Numbered from the stretch's first letter, positions 8,778 to 15,920 are shown. The stretch is 64,000 nucleotides of DNA from an uncultured Flavobacteriaceae bacterium (GCA_947494205.1 CANLUH010000009.1:86981-150980); one strand, 5' to 3'. The notes: generated by a model not told the origin, from the sequence alone. Numbers and translations: made by a program.

Positions 8778-9080
8778 CTACGAATAGGGTTTTAGTATCG
8801 CTTTACGTTTTTCTAATTGCTTCTTTAAATCGCTAATGGTATTTTTAACGGCCAATTCATAGTTTTTCTCGTCTGAAGAAGCAAAAACTCTTGGCCCGTT
8901 TAAACTCAACTCTATTTCACAAATCTTACCTTCTCCTTTAGGATTATTTTCTTTTTTAAAAAACACATAAGCATTAATAAGCCAATCGAATTTTTCGGAT
9001 AGTTTATTTAAATGATTAGTAGCATATTTATGCATGGTCTCACTCGTTTTCATGTTTACAAACTGAATATCTATTTTCAT
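8778..9080 (-). CDS. hpf: ribosome hibernation-promoting factor / RaiA family, short form
   Basis: 100 residues with the beta-alpha-beta-beta-beta-alpha RaiA/HPF pattern. Visible segments are KIDIQFVNMKTSETMHKYATNHLNKLSEKF, the central KICEIELSLNGPRVFAS strand pair, and a C-terminal basic helix with KKQLEKRKA. Short HPF binds the 30S decoding region of idle ribosomes and helps form inactive 100S dimers in stationary phase. Being first behind an operator-like palindrome and followed by two Usp genes suggests induction on growth arrest. It lacks the C-terminal dimerisation domain of long HPF. Confidence 0.88.
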   Translation of the reverse strand: MKIDIQFVNMKTSETMHKYATNHLNKLSEKFDWLINAYVFFKKENNPKGEGKICEIELSLNGPRVFASSDEKNYELAVKNTISDLKKQLEKRKAILKPYS

Positions 9081-9105
9081 CTTAACTAATTTTAAATTAT
9101 ATAGT

Positions 9106-9148
9106 TAAAGTTAAGTCGATTTGTAGAAGATTTAAATGATATATATCA
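9106..9148 (-). promoter_or_regulatory. Crp/Fnr-type operator plus promoter of hpf-Usp3-Usp2
   Basis: Perfect palindrome TGATATATATCA (9137-9148), 23 nt, then TAACTTTA (9113-9106). The geometry is identical to the other sites. The box is followed by about 25 nt and then the hpf start codon. Confidence 0.7.
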
Positions 9149-9186
9149 GGCTAGACAGCTTATTTATTGAAGAAAGAAATTATAAA

Positions 9187-9566
9187 AAAGGCCGTCTGGA
9201 AAGTCCTTTATAGTTTACTTTGTCACAAGTTAAACTTGCCGAAACTAATATGACAAATAATTACACTTTTCAGACAGTCCTCTTTTTTAATAGATTTAAA
9301 ACCTAACTAACAAAATTATTTAAATCTATCCACTCATATATAGAATGTATTAATAACCTTTATTAATTGAAACAGGAAGCCTAAACTTCCCGTTCCTTTG
9401 AATAGTGTTTAAGTTTATTGCTTAACTAATAGTAATCCTAAAGATTTCCTTGTACTAGAGAAACAAAGCATTGTAGCTAAACTATAATTTTAAACACTTA
9501 CAATCTCAAGGTCTTACGATTTGAGATTGTTTTTAAATACTTATTATTAAGAACCTTTAATATGAT
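9187..9566 (-). ncRNA. candidate structured small RNA driven by an operator-type promoter
   Basis: The gap 9149-9625 has no convincing gene, yet it carries an operator and box at 9571-9613 pointing left and an intrinsic terminator near 9187-9290. In that terminator, arms around GGACTGTCTG and CAGACGGCC close a hairpin that is followed by six T on the minus strand. The predicted transcript is about 370 nt. It contains a 9-bp stem at 9501-9529, an 11-bp ATAGATTTAAA stem at 9291-9340 and a GGAAG/CTTCC hairpin near 9376-9390. A reading frame of only 18 codons (from about 9472) occurs. The class of RNA is unknown. Confidence 0.35.
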
Positions 9567-9570
9567 GTTA

Positions 9571-9613
9571 CTAATTTACAATGATTGTCTATCTTAAAAT
9601 ATGATATATATCA
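9571..9613 (-). promoter_or_regulatory. Crp/Fnr-type operator plus promoter with no gene downstream
   Basis: Perfect palindrome TGATATATATCA (9602-9613), 23 nt, then TAAATTAG (9578-9571), one mismatch from TAnnTTTG. It lies just downstream of the Usp4 stop codon and points into the 477-nt gap before hpf. Confidence 0.55.
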
Positions 9614-9625
9614 TGTTTTGAGTTT

Positions 9626-10471
9626 TTACGACTCGTGAAGCACTAAAAATGGCACATCGGTATGATAACTAATTTCCTCTACTGTAGGATGAAATAATAT
9701 TTTTTGAAAATAATTTAAATTTTTTGCTACCATAACTATCATGTCTATAGCTCTACTTTGTACAAAACATTGTATAGCATCTTCAACCTTTTTATTTGTT
9801 AAAAAGTAAAAACTATTATTATGTTCGCTAAAATAGTCTTCTAACAACTCTTTATTACTTAACTGACTAGCATTAAGATTTTCTTTTTTCTTACTAATAT
9901 GCAACACCCTTAAAGCAGATTTAAATCTATTTAGTATCTGTGAAATCGGATTTAATATTTCTAGACTATACTGCAATGCATAATCTGTTGGAAATGCAAT
10001 CTCTTCTGGAACTTTATATGTTGTATTTTCTGGTATTACTAATGTATTACATTGCACTTTTGTTATAATGTCTCCTGTGTTACTTCCTACAATATGTTTT
10101 TTTAAACCTGTTGCGCCTTTAGTACCAACAACTATAATATCTATACTTTTTTCTTCTACATGTTTTCTAATAGACTCTATAAAGAAATTATAATCGATGA
10201 GTGTATAGAATTTATGATTGTCGTTTTTTACAAATTCTTCAGTTATGCGTTTTAATACCCTTTGTAACTTTTCTTTTACAGGTTTTACATAAACATCACT
10301 TATTACCTCTTGAGTAGAGATATATGGGGTGTCATTAACAACTAAATTACTTAAGCGAATAACATGTAGTAAGTAAAAATTGCAGCGTTCGTTCTTAAAA
10401 AACTGTAATGCATATTTTATAGCATTCCAAGAATTCTCAGAAAAGTCTGTTGGTAATAAAATAGTCTTCAT
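9626..10471 (-). CDS. universal stress protein, tandem UspA domains (Usp4)
   Basis: 281 residues. It begins KTILLPTDFSENSWNAIKYAL and has the ATP signature GTKGATGLKKHIVGS (Gly-x2-Gly-x9-Gly-Ser) near 121-135. The second half is a degenerate Usp domain ending in PFLVLHES. It has its own promoter, the one in this island that matches TAnnTTTG perfectly on the minus strand, and it is separated from the regulator genes by about 90 nt. Confidence 0.9.
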   Translation of the reverse strand: MKTILLPTDFSENSWNAIKYALQFFKNERCNFYLLHVIRLSNLVVNDTPYISTQEVISDVYVKPVKEKLQRVLKRITEEFVKNDNHKFYTLIDYNFFIESIRKHVEEKSIDIIVVGTKGATGLKKHIVGSNTGDIITKVQCNTLVIPENTTYKVPEEIAFPTDYALQYSLEILNPISQILNRFKSALRVLHISKKKENLNASQLSNKELLEDYFSEHNNSFYFLTNKKVEDAIQCFVQSRAIDMIVMVAKNLNYFQKILFHPTVEEISYHTDVPFLVLHES

Positions 10472-10493
10472 GTAACAATACGTCTTTATAAAA

Positions 10494-10536
10494 CAAATGT
10501 ATCGTTATGATAAACTGAAAAAAATGATATTAATCA
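10494..10536 (-). promoter_or_regulatory. Crp/Fnr-type operator plus promoter of Usp4
   Basis: Palindrome reading TGATTAATATCA on the minus strand (10536-10525), 23 nt, then TACATTTG (10501-10494), an exact TAnnTTTG -7 box. This is one of the two cleanest instances of the operator-box pair. Confidence 0.75.
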
Positions 10537-10562
10537 TAATAGCATTAGTCTGTAGATAATGA

Positions 10563-11609
10563 CTAATCTATATGTTGTAGTTTTTCTAAATCTAAAATTC
10601 TAATATTCCGCCCTTCAATATCTATAAGCCCTTCTTTTTTAAAACGAGACATAGCTCTAATTAAGGTTTCTGTTGCTATACCTGCAACACTTGCTAAATC
10701 GTTTCTAGATATTTTAATAAATTCTCCTGGTTTCCTGTTTAGTTTTTCAGCAAACTTTAAAATAGTAACTGCTGTTTTTTTATGTACAGAGCTATAAGCC
10801 ATTTGTAACAATTGCTCTTTTATACCAGATAAATTATCTGTTAATAATTGAATAAGTTCTAATGTTACTTCATGGTTTGTATTTAATACTTTTTTTAATT
10901 CACTGGTTGGTATTCCTACCAATTCGCAATCTTGGATAGCAGTTGCAGTTTCTTGATATGGTAAACTTTGTGTAAACGAAGTGTAACCAAACAGATCGTC
11001 TTCTTTATGTAATGCAGTCGTTAGTTCTTTTCCTTGTTCGTCTAACTTATAACATTTTACAACACCTTTGCATATTAAATATATATAGTTAGAATGTTGC
11101 CCTTCGGTATATACTTCGTCTCCTTTACGATAAACAAACGTGTCTCCATTGTCATCGAAAAAGTTTTTAAGATCATTAAGTGTGCGTATTTCGTCTGGAG
11201 TTTCATCTACGTGTTCTATTACAATTTGCTCCTTTAAAATGGCTACTTTGGCCAAACGGCTTTCTATGGCACTTACTAATTCGTCTTCATTAAAAGGTTT
11301 CGTTATATAATCGTCTGCCCCTAAATCCATCCCTTTACGTACATCTTGTCTTTCGGTTTTAGCAGATAAAAATATAAATGGAATATATTTAGTTTGTGGT
11401 AAATTAGACAAAGCTTTTAAAACGCCATATCCGTCTAACTCTGGCATCATAATATCGCTAACAATAATATCTGGAAGATTATCTTTTGCCATTTCTACTC
11501 CTATTTTACCATTTGGAGCTGTTATTATGGTGTAGCCTGATAGTTCAAGTAATTCTGCTGTGTTTTCTCTTAAAACCGCATCATCTTCAATTAACAATAC
11601 TTTTTTCAT
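10563..11609 (-). CDS. response regulator: receiver fused to Crp/Fnr-type regulator
   Basis: 348 residues. Residues 1-120 are a CheY-like receiver with the acidic pair Glu8-Asp9-Asp10, phospho-acceptor Asp52 (SDIMMPELDG), Ser82 and Lys104 (TKPFNEDE). Residues about 150-260 form a cyclic-nucleotide-binding-like beta barrel. Residues about 285-345 form a Crp-type winged helix. The recognition helix reads GIATETLIRAMSRF. Its Glu and Arg line up with Glu209 and Arg213 of Fnr, which contact the TGA core; the Fnr Ser212 position is Ile here. There is no four-Cys cluster like that of Fnr, so sensing should come from the partner kinase. Its ATG overlaps the kinase stop by 4 nt. Confidence 0.92.
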   Translation of the reverse strand: MKKVLLIEDDAVLRENTAELLELSGYTIITAPNGKIGVEMAKDNLPDIIVSDIMMPELDGYGVLKALSNLPQTKYIPFIFLSAKTERQDVRKGMDLGADDYITKPFNEDELVSAIESRLAKVAILKEQIVIEHVDETPDEIRTLNDLKNFFDDNGDTFVYRKGDEVYTEGQHSNYIYLICKGVVKCYKLDEQGKELTTALHKEDDLFGYTSFTQSLPYQETATAIQDCELVGIPTSELKKVLNTNHEVTLELIQLLTDNLSGIKEQLLQMAYSSVHKKTAVTILKFAEKLNRKPGEFIKISRNDLASVAGIATETLIRAMSRFKKEGLIDIEGRNIRILDLEKLQHID

Positions 11610-12745
11610 AGATTGCCTGTATTTGGTATTTTTATAGTAAATGTAGACCCTTTATTTTCTTCACTTGTAAAGCTTATAGAACCTCCTAAGTTTTCTAAAT
11701 GCGACTTTACAATATTTAAACCTATACCGGTACCTTGAGTTAATAAGGCGTTTCCTGCTCGGAAATATCGGTTAAATATATTCTTTTGTTCACTTTGCGG
11801 TATTCCCATTCCATTATCACTAATAGTAAATGTTGTTTCCGCATTATCTTGCTTTATCTTAATATTTATTGTTGAATGTTCTGGAGAATATTTTATGGCA
11901 TTATGTACTAAATTAGACAATGCTAATTCTACCGTTTTTTCATCTTGTATAAGTGATAATTCATCTATATCGTCTGGGTAATTAATGTGTTGCCCTTCTT
12001 TTAAAAGCATATTACTATTATAAACCACTTCGTTAACCACCTTGCTCACTTTAAACTCATTAAACTTGTACGTTATTTTACCAGTTTCTAAACGTTCTAC
12101 CGATAAAAAATCGTTTAAAATATTATTTAAATAATTAACTTTATCTGTAACTGTTTTAATGTGTTTGTCTCGTTTTTCCTGTTGTTCGGTTAATTTATAT
12201 TTACTTAATAGCATTGCAGAAGTTAAAATCCCACTTAAAGGTGTTTTAAATTCATGAGACACCAACGATAAAAACTTTGTTTTTAAGTCATTAAGTTCTT
12301 TTTCTGTTTCTAGTGCATCTTCTAACTCTTTAGTGCGTTCCGCTACTGTTTTTTCAAGCTGCTTTGTATAGTTTTTACGTTCGGTAATATCTATTAGTAA
12401 TGCCATTACATATTTTTTACCATAGACCGTAAATGGATTTAATCCCGCTTCTACAGGAAATATATCACCGTTCTTTTTAACGCCGTAAATATCTCTCCCT
12501 TTTCCCATTTGGCGTTTTTGGTTTTGTTTCATAAAACCTTTAAAGTGCTCGCCATGAGCTGCATGGTAATTATAGGGCATTAAAATATTTAAGTCTTTAT
12601 CTATTAACTCTTTATTATCGTATCCAAATAGTTGTTCTGCAGATTCGTTAACCTCAACAATTTTTTGGTTTTCATCTACAATAACAACACCTTCGGAAAC
12701 GGCACCTAATAAAATATTAAAAACATCTTGATCTTGTTGAAACAT
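11606..12745 (-). CDS. PAS-domain sensor histidine kinase, FixL-like
   Basis: 379 residues, no membrane segment. The PAS domain spans about 8-125. It has His64 within MPYNYHAAHGEHF and Arg84 within GKGRDIYG. The spacing of 20 equals that of the heme-ligand His200 and the distal Arg220 of Bradyrhizobium FixL, so a heme O2 sensor is plausible but not proven; many non-heme PAS domains share parts of this pattern. A short coiled coil (125-155) follows, then HisKA with phospho-acceptor His164 (SHEFKTPL). The HATPase domain has N-box NLVHNAIKYS, DNGMGIP and GTGIGLNIV. It is coupled to the receiver-Crp gene and probably autoregulated from the site at 12816. Confidence 0.92.
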   Translation of the reverse strand: MFQQDQDVFNILLGAVSEGVVIVDENQKIVEVNESAEQLFGYDNKELIDKDLNILMPYNYHAAHGEHFKGFMKQNQKRQMGKGRDIYGVKKNGDIFPVEAGLNPFTVYGKKYVMALLIDITERKNYTKQLEKTVAERTKELEDALETEKELNDLKTKFLSLVSHEFKTPLSGILTSAMLLSKYKLTEQQEKRDKHIKTVTDKVNYLNNILNDFLSVERLETGKITYKFNEFKVSKVVNEVVYNSNMLLKEGQHINYPDDIDELSLIQDEKTVELALSNLVHNAIKYSPEHSTINIKIKQDNAETTFTISDNGMGIPQSEQKNIFNRYFRAGNALLTQGTGIGLNIVKSHLENLGGSISFTSEENKGSTFTIKIPNTGNL

Positions 12746-12784
12746 AGGACTTAATTATAGACCCTAAAGGTACTTAATATTACT

Positions 12785-12858
12785 CGAAATTATTAAATTA
12801 ATATATCCTGAAAACTGATTAATATCATAATCGTTTTATAATAAATAGTATAGTTTTG
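12785..12858. promoter_or_regulatory. divergent Crp/Fnr-type operator with a promoter box on each side
   Basis: Palindrome TGATTAATATCA (12816-12827). On the plus strand 23 nt lead to TAGTTTTG (12851-12858), an exact -7 box. On the minus strand 23 nt lead to TAATTTCG (12792-12785), one mismatch. One dimer could thus control both the TerB-like/trx/deoD operon and the kinase-regulator pair. The plus-strand box ends only 7 nt before the ATG at 12866, so that mRNA would be nearly leaderless. Confidence 0.7.
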
Positions 12859-12865
12859 CTTTGTT

Positions 12866-13264
12866 ATGAATAGAGCTAAAGACGTTACTGTATCCTTTTT
12901 TCAAAATCTTGGAAAGCTATATTATGCCATTGCTGCAGCAGACAAAAAAGTAACTAAAGAGGAGTATAACGCTTTACTAAAATTAATTAATAATGAGTGG
13001 GAACGCATTGAAACAGATATCGATGTTAAATATCATATAATTTCTACCTTTCAATCTTTATATTTGGATGATTATAAAGCTCAAACTTGTTTTGATGCTT
13101 TTATTACCTTTAAAAAGAATAATGAAATCTTATTTACTAACGCTATAAAAAAACAAATACTAAAAACTGCTGGTAGTATTGCTTCAAGTTTTTCTAACCA
13201 GAACAAATCTGAATTAATCATGCTCGCCACACTTAGTATTGAATTTAAAAAAAACTTAAAATGA
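12866..13264 (+). CDS. TerB-like helical protein
   Basis: 132 residues, all helical in character. The N-terminal part, with KLYYAIAAADKKVTKEEYNALLKLI, resembles the TerB/DjlA-N fold, whose members carry an acidic metal-binding helix pair (AADxxVxxEE). The function in this context is unknown. It is first in an operon with thioredoxin, whose ATG overlaps its stop by 4 nt, and purine nucleoside phosphorylase. Expression probably depends on the operator at 12816. Confidence 0.6.
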   Translation: MNRAKDVTVSFFQNLGKLYYAIAAADKKVTKEEYNALLKLINNEWERIETDIDVKYHIISTFQSLYLDDYKAQTCFDAFITFKKNNEILFTNAIKKQILKTAGSIASSFSNQNKSELIMLATLSIEFKKNLK

Positions 13265-13557
13265 AAAGTAGTTTTAACACTATAATTAATTCTGAAACGC
13301 CAGTACTTATAGACTTCTTTGCGACCTGGTGTGGTCCTTGCAAAGCATTAGCCCCTGTTTTAAAACAAGTAAAAGAGGAACTAGAAGATGCTGTAAAAAT
13401 TATAAAAATTGATGTTGACAAAAACCAACCATTAGCTGCAAAATATCAAGTAAAAGGTGTTCCTACACTATTACTATTTAAAAATGGTAAGCAAGTTTGG
13501 AGACAATCTGGAGTATTACAAAAGGAGCAATTAGTACACATTATAAAACAGCATTAA
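13261..13557 (+). CDS. trxA: thioredoxin
   Basis: 98 residues with the canonical active site FFATWCGPCKAL near residue 20-31 and the cis-Pro loop KGVPTLLLFKNGK near 72-84. It is a general protein-disulfide reductase in the cytoplasm. It is slightly shorter than the usual ~105 residues because the N-terminus is trimmed. Its placement in an operator-driven operon suggests a stress-specific copy rather than the main housekeeping thioredoxin. Confidence 0.93.
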   Translation: MKSSFNTIINSETPVLIDFFATWCGPCKALAPVLKQVKEELEDAVKIIKIDVDKNQPLAAKYQVKGVPTLLLFKNGKQVWRQSGVLQKEQLVHIIKQH

Positions 13558-13560
13558 CTC

Positions 13561-14262
13561 ATGAGTACACACATTAATGCTAAGCTGGGAGATATAGCAG
13601 AAACTGTATTACTGCCTGGAGACCCTATGCGTGCAAAATGGATTGCCGAAACTTTTTTTAAAAATCCTATTTGCTATAATGATATTCGCGGTATGTATGG
13701 TTATACAGGTACTTATAAAGGGAAACGTATATCTGTACAAGGCACAGGAATGGGTATTCCTTCTGCTTTAATTTATTGCCATGAATTAATTAATGATTAT
13801 GGTGTTAAAAACTTAATTAGAGTTGGTTCTGCTGGATCATACCAGAAAGAGGTTACTATTAGAGACATCGTTATAGCTATGTCTGCATCTTCTACTTCGG
13901 GTATTAATAATTCTCGTTTTATTAATGCCGATTTTGCTCCTACTGCAAATTTTGAATTATTCATGAAAGCTGCTACATACGCTAAAAACAATAATATCCC
14001 AATTAAGGCTGGTAATATATTGTCTTCGGATGAGTTCTACGAAGATGATTTTAATAACTACAAAAAATGGGCTGAATTTGGTGTTCTTTGTGTAGAAATG
14101 GAGACCGCTGGTTTATACACTATTGCAGCAAAACACAATGTAAATGCATTAGCTATTCTAACCATATCGGATTCTTTAGTTACTGGAGAAAGCACTTCTT
14201 CTAAGGAACGTGAACGTTCTTTTAATACTATGATAGAAATTGCATTGAGTACTTTGTTTTAA
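13561..14262 (+). CDS. deoD: purine nucleoside phosphorylase, DeoD type
   Basis: 233 residues. It reversibly phosphorolyses purine (deoxy)nucleosides to base and (deoxy)ribose-1-phosphate. The phosphate loop LLPGDPMRAKWIAE, GTGMGIPSALIY, the ribose-binding VEMETAGLYTIAA and the catalytic-Asp region TISDSLVTGE are all present, matching the hexameric NP-I family. It starts 3 nt after the thioredoxin stop, so it is cotranscribed. Nucleoside salvage fits with energy conservation during growth arrest, which is an inference from context. Confidence 0.95.
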   Translation: MSTHINAKLGDIAETVLLPGDPMRAKWIAETFFKNPICYNDIRGMYGYTGTYKGKRISVQGTGMGIPSALIYCHELINDYGVKNLIRVGSAGSYQKEVTIRDIVIAMSASSTSGINNSRFINADFAPTANFELFMKAATYAKNNNIPIKAGNILSSDEFYEDDFNNYKKWAEFGVLCVEMETAGLYTIAAKHNVNALAILTISDSLVTGESTSSKERERSFNTMIEIALSTLF

Positions 14263-14272
14263 GAACAAACAT

Positions 14273-15286
14273 TTATATGGGCAAGTTTAATCCATTTGCT
14301 ATCAGTTCATTTTCATTTGCTTTACCTTCTTCCCAAGAATCTAAATTACAAATTGTAGTCTCTGCTATATTTGTTAATGCTTCTTTAGTTAAAAAGGCAT
14401 GATGCCCAGAGATTAAAACATTTGGCATTGCATTCAATTTTATAAATAATTCATCTCTAGGAATGTCTTGCGAGGCATCTTTAAAAAACAAACCTTTTTC
14501 ATTTTCGTATACGTCCATTCCTAAAGCTGAAATTATTTTATTTTCTAATCCTTTTATTATTGCCTTAGTATCAATAATAGCACCTCTAGCAGTATTAATA
14601 ATAACTATTCCTGGCTTCATCTCTTCAATTAAATCTTCATTAATTAAATAATGAGTGTTTTCATTTAATGGTAAGTGAAGTGATATTATATCTGCTTTCT
14701 GACACATCATTTTTAATGACATGTAATCCATGTTATAGTCCTTAATGAGTGTTTTATTTTCCTCAACATCATAACCTAACAACTTACAACCAAACCCGTG
14801 CATAATTTTTGCCATTACAGTTCCTATTTTACCTGTTCCTATAATACCAACTGTTTTACCATTTAAGTCGAAGCCTACAAGGTGATTTAAATCGAAATTA
14901 AAACGTTTCACTCTTTCATTAGAGACTATAAGCTTTCTATTTAGAGTTGATAATAAGGAAGCAGCATGCTCTGCAATGGCGTGTGGGGAATAAGCTGGCA
15001 CATTTGCTACACGAATATTTAATCGACTTGCAGCACGCAAATTAACATTATCATAACCTGTAGAGCGTAGTGTAATATATTTTACATGAAACGATTTTAG
15101 TTTTTCTATAACCATAAAATTACAATCGTCTGCCGAAAATATAGAAACAGCATCATAACCTACAGCTTTCATTGCTGTTTTAGAGGATAATGCTTCTTTT
15201 ACATAGGTTAACTCATGTTTTCTATTATTAGCCTTTTCTAAATAGGGGATTTCAAAATCTTTAGCGCTGTATACAAGTACCTTCAT
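14273..15286 (-). CDS. ldhA: D-lactate dehydrogenase-like 2-hydroxyacid dehydrogenase
   Basis: 337 residues, D-isomer 2-hydroxyacid dehydrogenase family. The NAD-binding motif is GIIGTGKIGTVMAKI near residue 145-160. The catalytic Arg lies in NTARGAIID and the catalytic His in SGHHAFLTKEA. The length and these segments resemble fermentative LdhA of E. coli, which reduces pyruvate to D-lactate and regenerates NAD+. A fermentation enzyme behind the island operator fits an oxygen-limitation response. Other 2-hydroxyacid specificities cannot be excluded. It ends 10 nt from the convergent deoD stop, without a visible terminator. Confidence 0.85.
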   Translation of the reverse strand: MKVLVYSAKDFEIPYLEKANNRKHELTYVKEALSSKTAMKAVGYDAVSIFSADDCNFMVIEKLKSFHVKYITLRSTGYDNVNLRAASRLNIRVANVPAYSPHAIAEHAASLLSTLNRKLIVSNERVKRFNFDLNHLVGFDLNGKTVGIIGTGKIGTVMAKIMHGFGCKLLGYDVEENKTLIKDYNMDYMSLKMMCQKADIISLHLPLNENTHYLINEDLIEEMKPGIVIINTARGAIIDTKAIIKGLENKIISALGMDVYENEKGLFFKDASQDIPRDELFIKLNAMPNVLISGHHAFLTKEALTNIAETTICNLDSWEEGKANENELIANGLNLPI

Positions 15287-15312
15287 AGTTTTAGTTTACT
15301 TTATTTGAAGGA

Positions 15313-15355
15313 CTAAACTAGATGAAAAGCTATTAGATTACTATGATATTTATCA
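15313..15355 (-). promoter_or_regulatory. Crp/Fnr-type operator plus promoter of the LDH-like gene
   Basis: Palindromic half-sites TGAT/ATCA at 15344-15355 (minus strand TGATAAATATCA), 23 nt, then TAGTTTAG (15320-15313), one mismatch from TAnnTTTG. This is the rightmost site of the regulon in the window. Confidence 0.65.
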
Positions 15356-15390
15356 CGATTGAACCTATTTTTTTTTAAAATTATAACAAA

Positions 15391-15420
15391 AAAAAGACCA
15401 TCTAAATGATGATCTTATCT
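15391..15420 (-). terminator. terminator after the small RiPP precursor gene
   Basis: On the minus strand AAGATCATC / GATGGTCTT (one mismatch) closes a hairpin that is followed by a run of T. It lies about 20 nt after the stop of the 50-aa peptide gene. Confidence 0.75.
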
Positions 15421-15439
15421 TTATAACTATTTTCTTAAA

Positions 15440-15592
15440 TTAAAAACCTTCCGCATCTTCTTCAACTATAAAACCTGTTCTACCTGTCCTCCCACCATTA
15501 GTACCTCCATTTACATTTAACAATTGAACATCTGTTAGCTCTACAATAGAACTCTTACTGAATCCTAGATTTTTCTGTGTTTTGATTTTCAT
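15440..15592 (-). CDS. small RiPP precursor peptide with GG leader (lanthipeptide-like, orphan)
   Basis: 50 residues. The N-terminal leader reads MKIKTQKNLGFSKSSIVEL, then TDVQLLNVNGG with Gly29-Gly30. This matches the leader of the Bacteroidota natural-product precursor families (LxFxKxxIxxLxxxxxxxVxGG). The predicted core TNGGRTGRTGFIVEEDAEGF has three Thr and no Cys, so no lanthionine could form unless the product is only dehydrated or otherwise modified. An in-frame ATG two codons upstream (15598) is an alternative start. No modifying enzyme, protease or transporter gene lies nearby, so processing would depend on enzymes elsewhere. It has its own terminator. Confidence 0.75.
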   Translation of the reverse strand: MKIKTQKNLGFSKSSIVELTDVQLLNVNGGTNGGRTGRTGFIVEEDAEGF

Positions 15593-15735
15593 AAACATCT
15601 TATTTTAAAAATTAATGATTACTTAAAAATAAGAAACTGATTTGAAATGATTTTACCTTTTATGAAATTTATAACAGAGTATAAATAGGTATATAAACTA
15701 AAAAAGCCCCGAAAACTATTGTTTTCGAGGCTTAG

Positions 15736-15819
15736 TACTGAAGACGGGACTTGAACCCGTACGTCCTAATGGACATTGGATTTTAAGTCCAACGTGTCTA
15801 CCAATTCCACCACTTCAGC
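15736..15819 (-). tRNA. tRNA-Leu (anticodon TAA)
   Basis: 84 nt. Acceptor arms GCTGAAG and CTTCAGT pair with a terminal G-U. Anticodon stem TTGGA/TCCAA encloses loop CTTAAAA with anticodon TAA. The T arm is ACGGG-TTCAAGT-CCCGT, and a long variable arm, typical of Leu tRNA, is present. CCA is not encoded. Confidence 0.95.
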
Positions 15820-15848
15820 ATTGGTATTTTTTATATCAAAAGAGACAG

Positions 15849-15920
15849 AGCGAAAGACGGGATTTGAACCCGCGACCCCCACCTTGGCAAGGTGATGCTC
15901 TACCCCTGAGCTACTTTCGC
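15849..15920 (-). tRNA. tRNA-Gly (anticodon GCC)
   Basis: 72 nt. Acceptor GCGAAAG/CTTTCGC. Anticodon stem CACC/GGTG encloses loop TTGCCAA with anticodon GCC. The T arm is GCGGG-TTCAAAT-CCCGT. It is 29 nt upstream of the Leu tRNA on the same strand, so the two are probably cotranscribed. CCA is not encoded. Confidence 0.95.

Noticed and set aside
9501..9535. Plus-strand intrinsic terminator (9-bp stem plus T5)
   Set aside because: No plus-strand gene or promoter lies upstream to use it; I treat the hairpin as part of the candidate minus-strand RNA.
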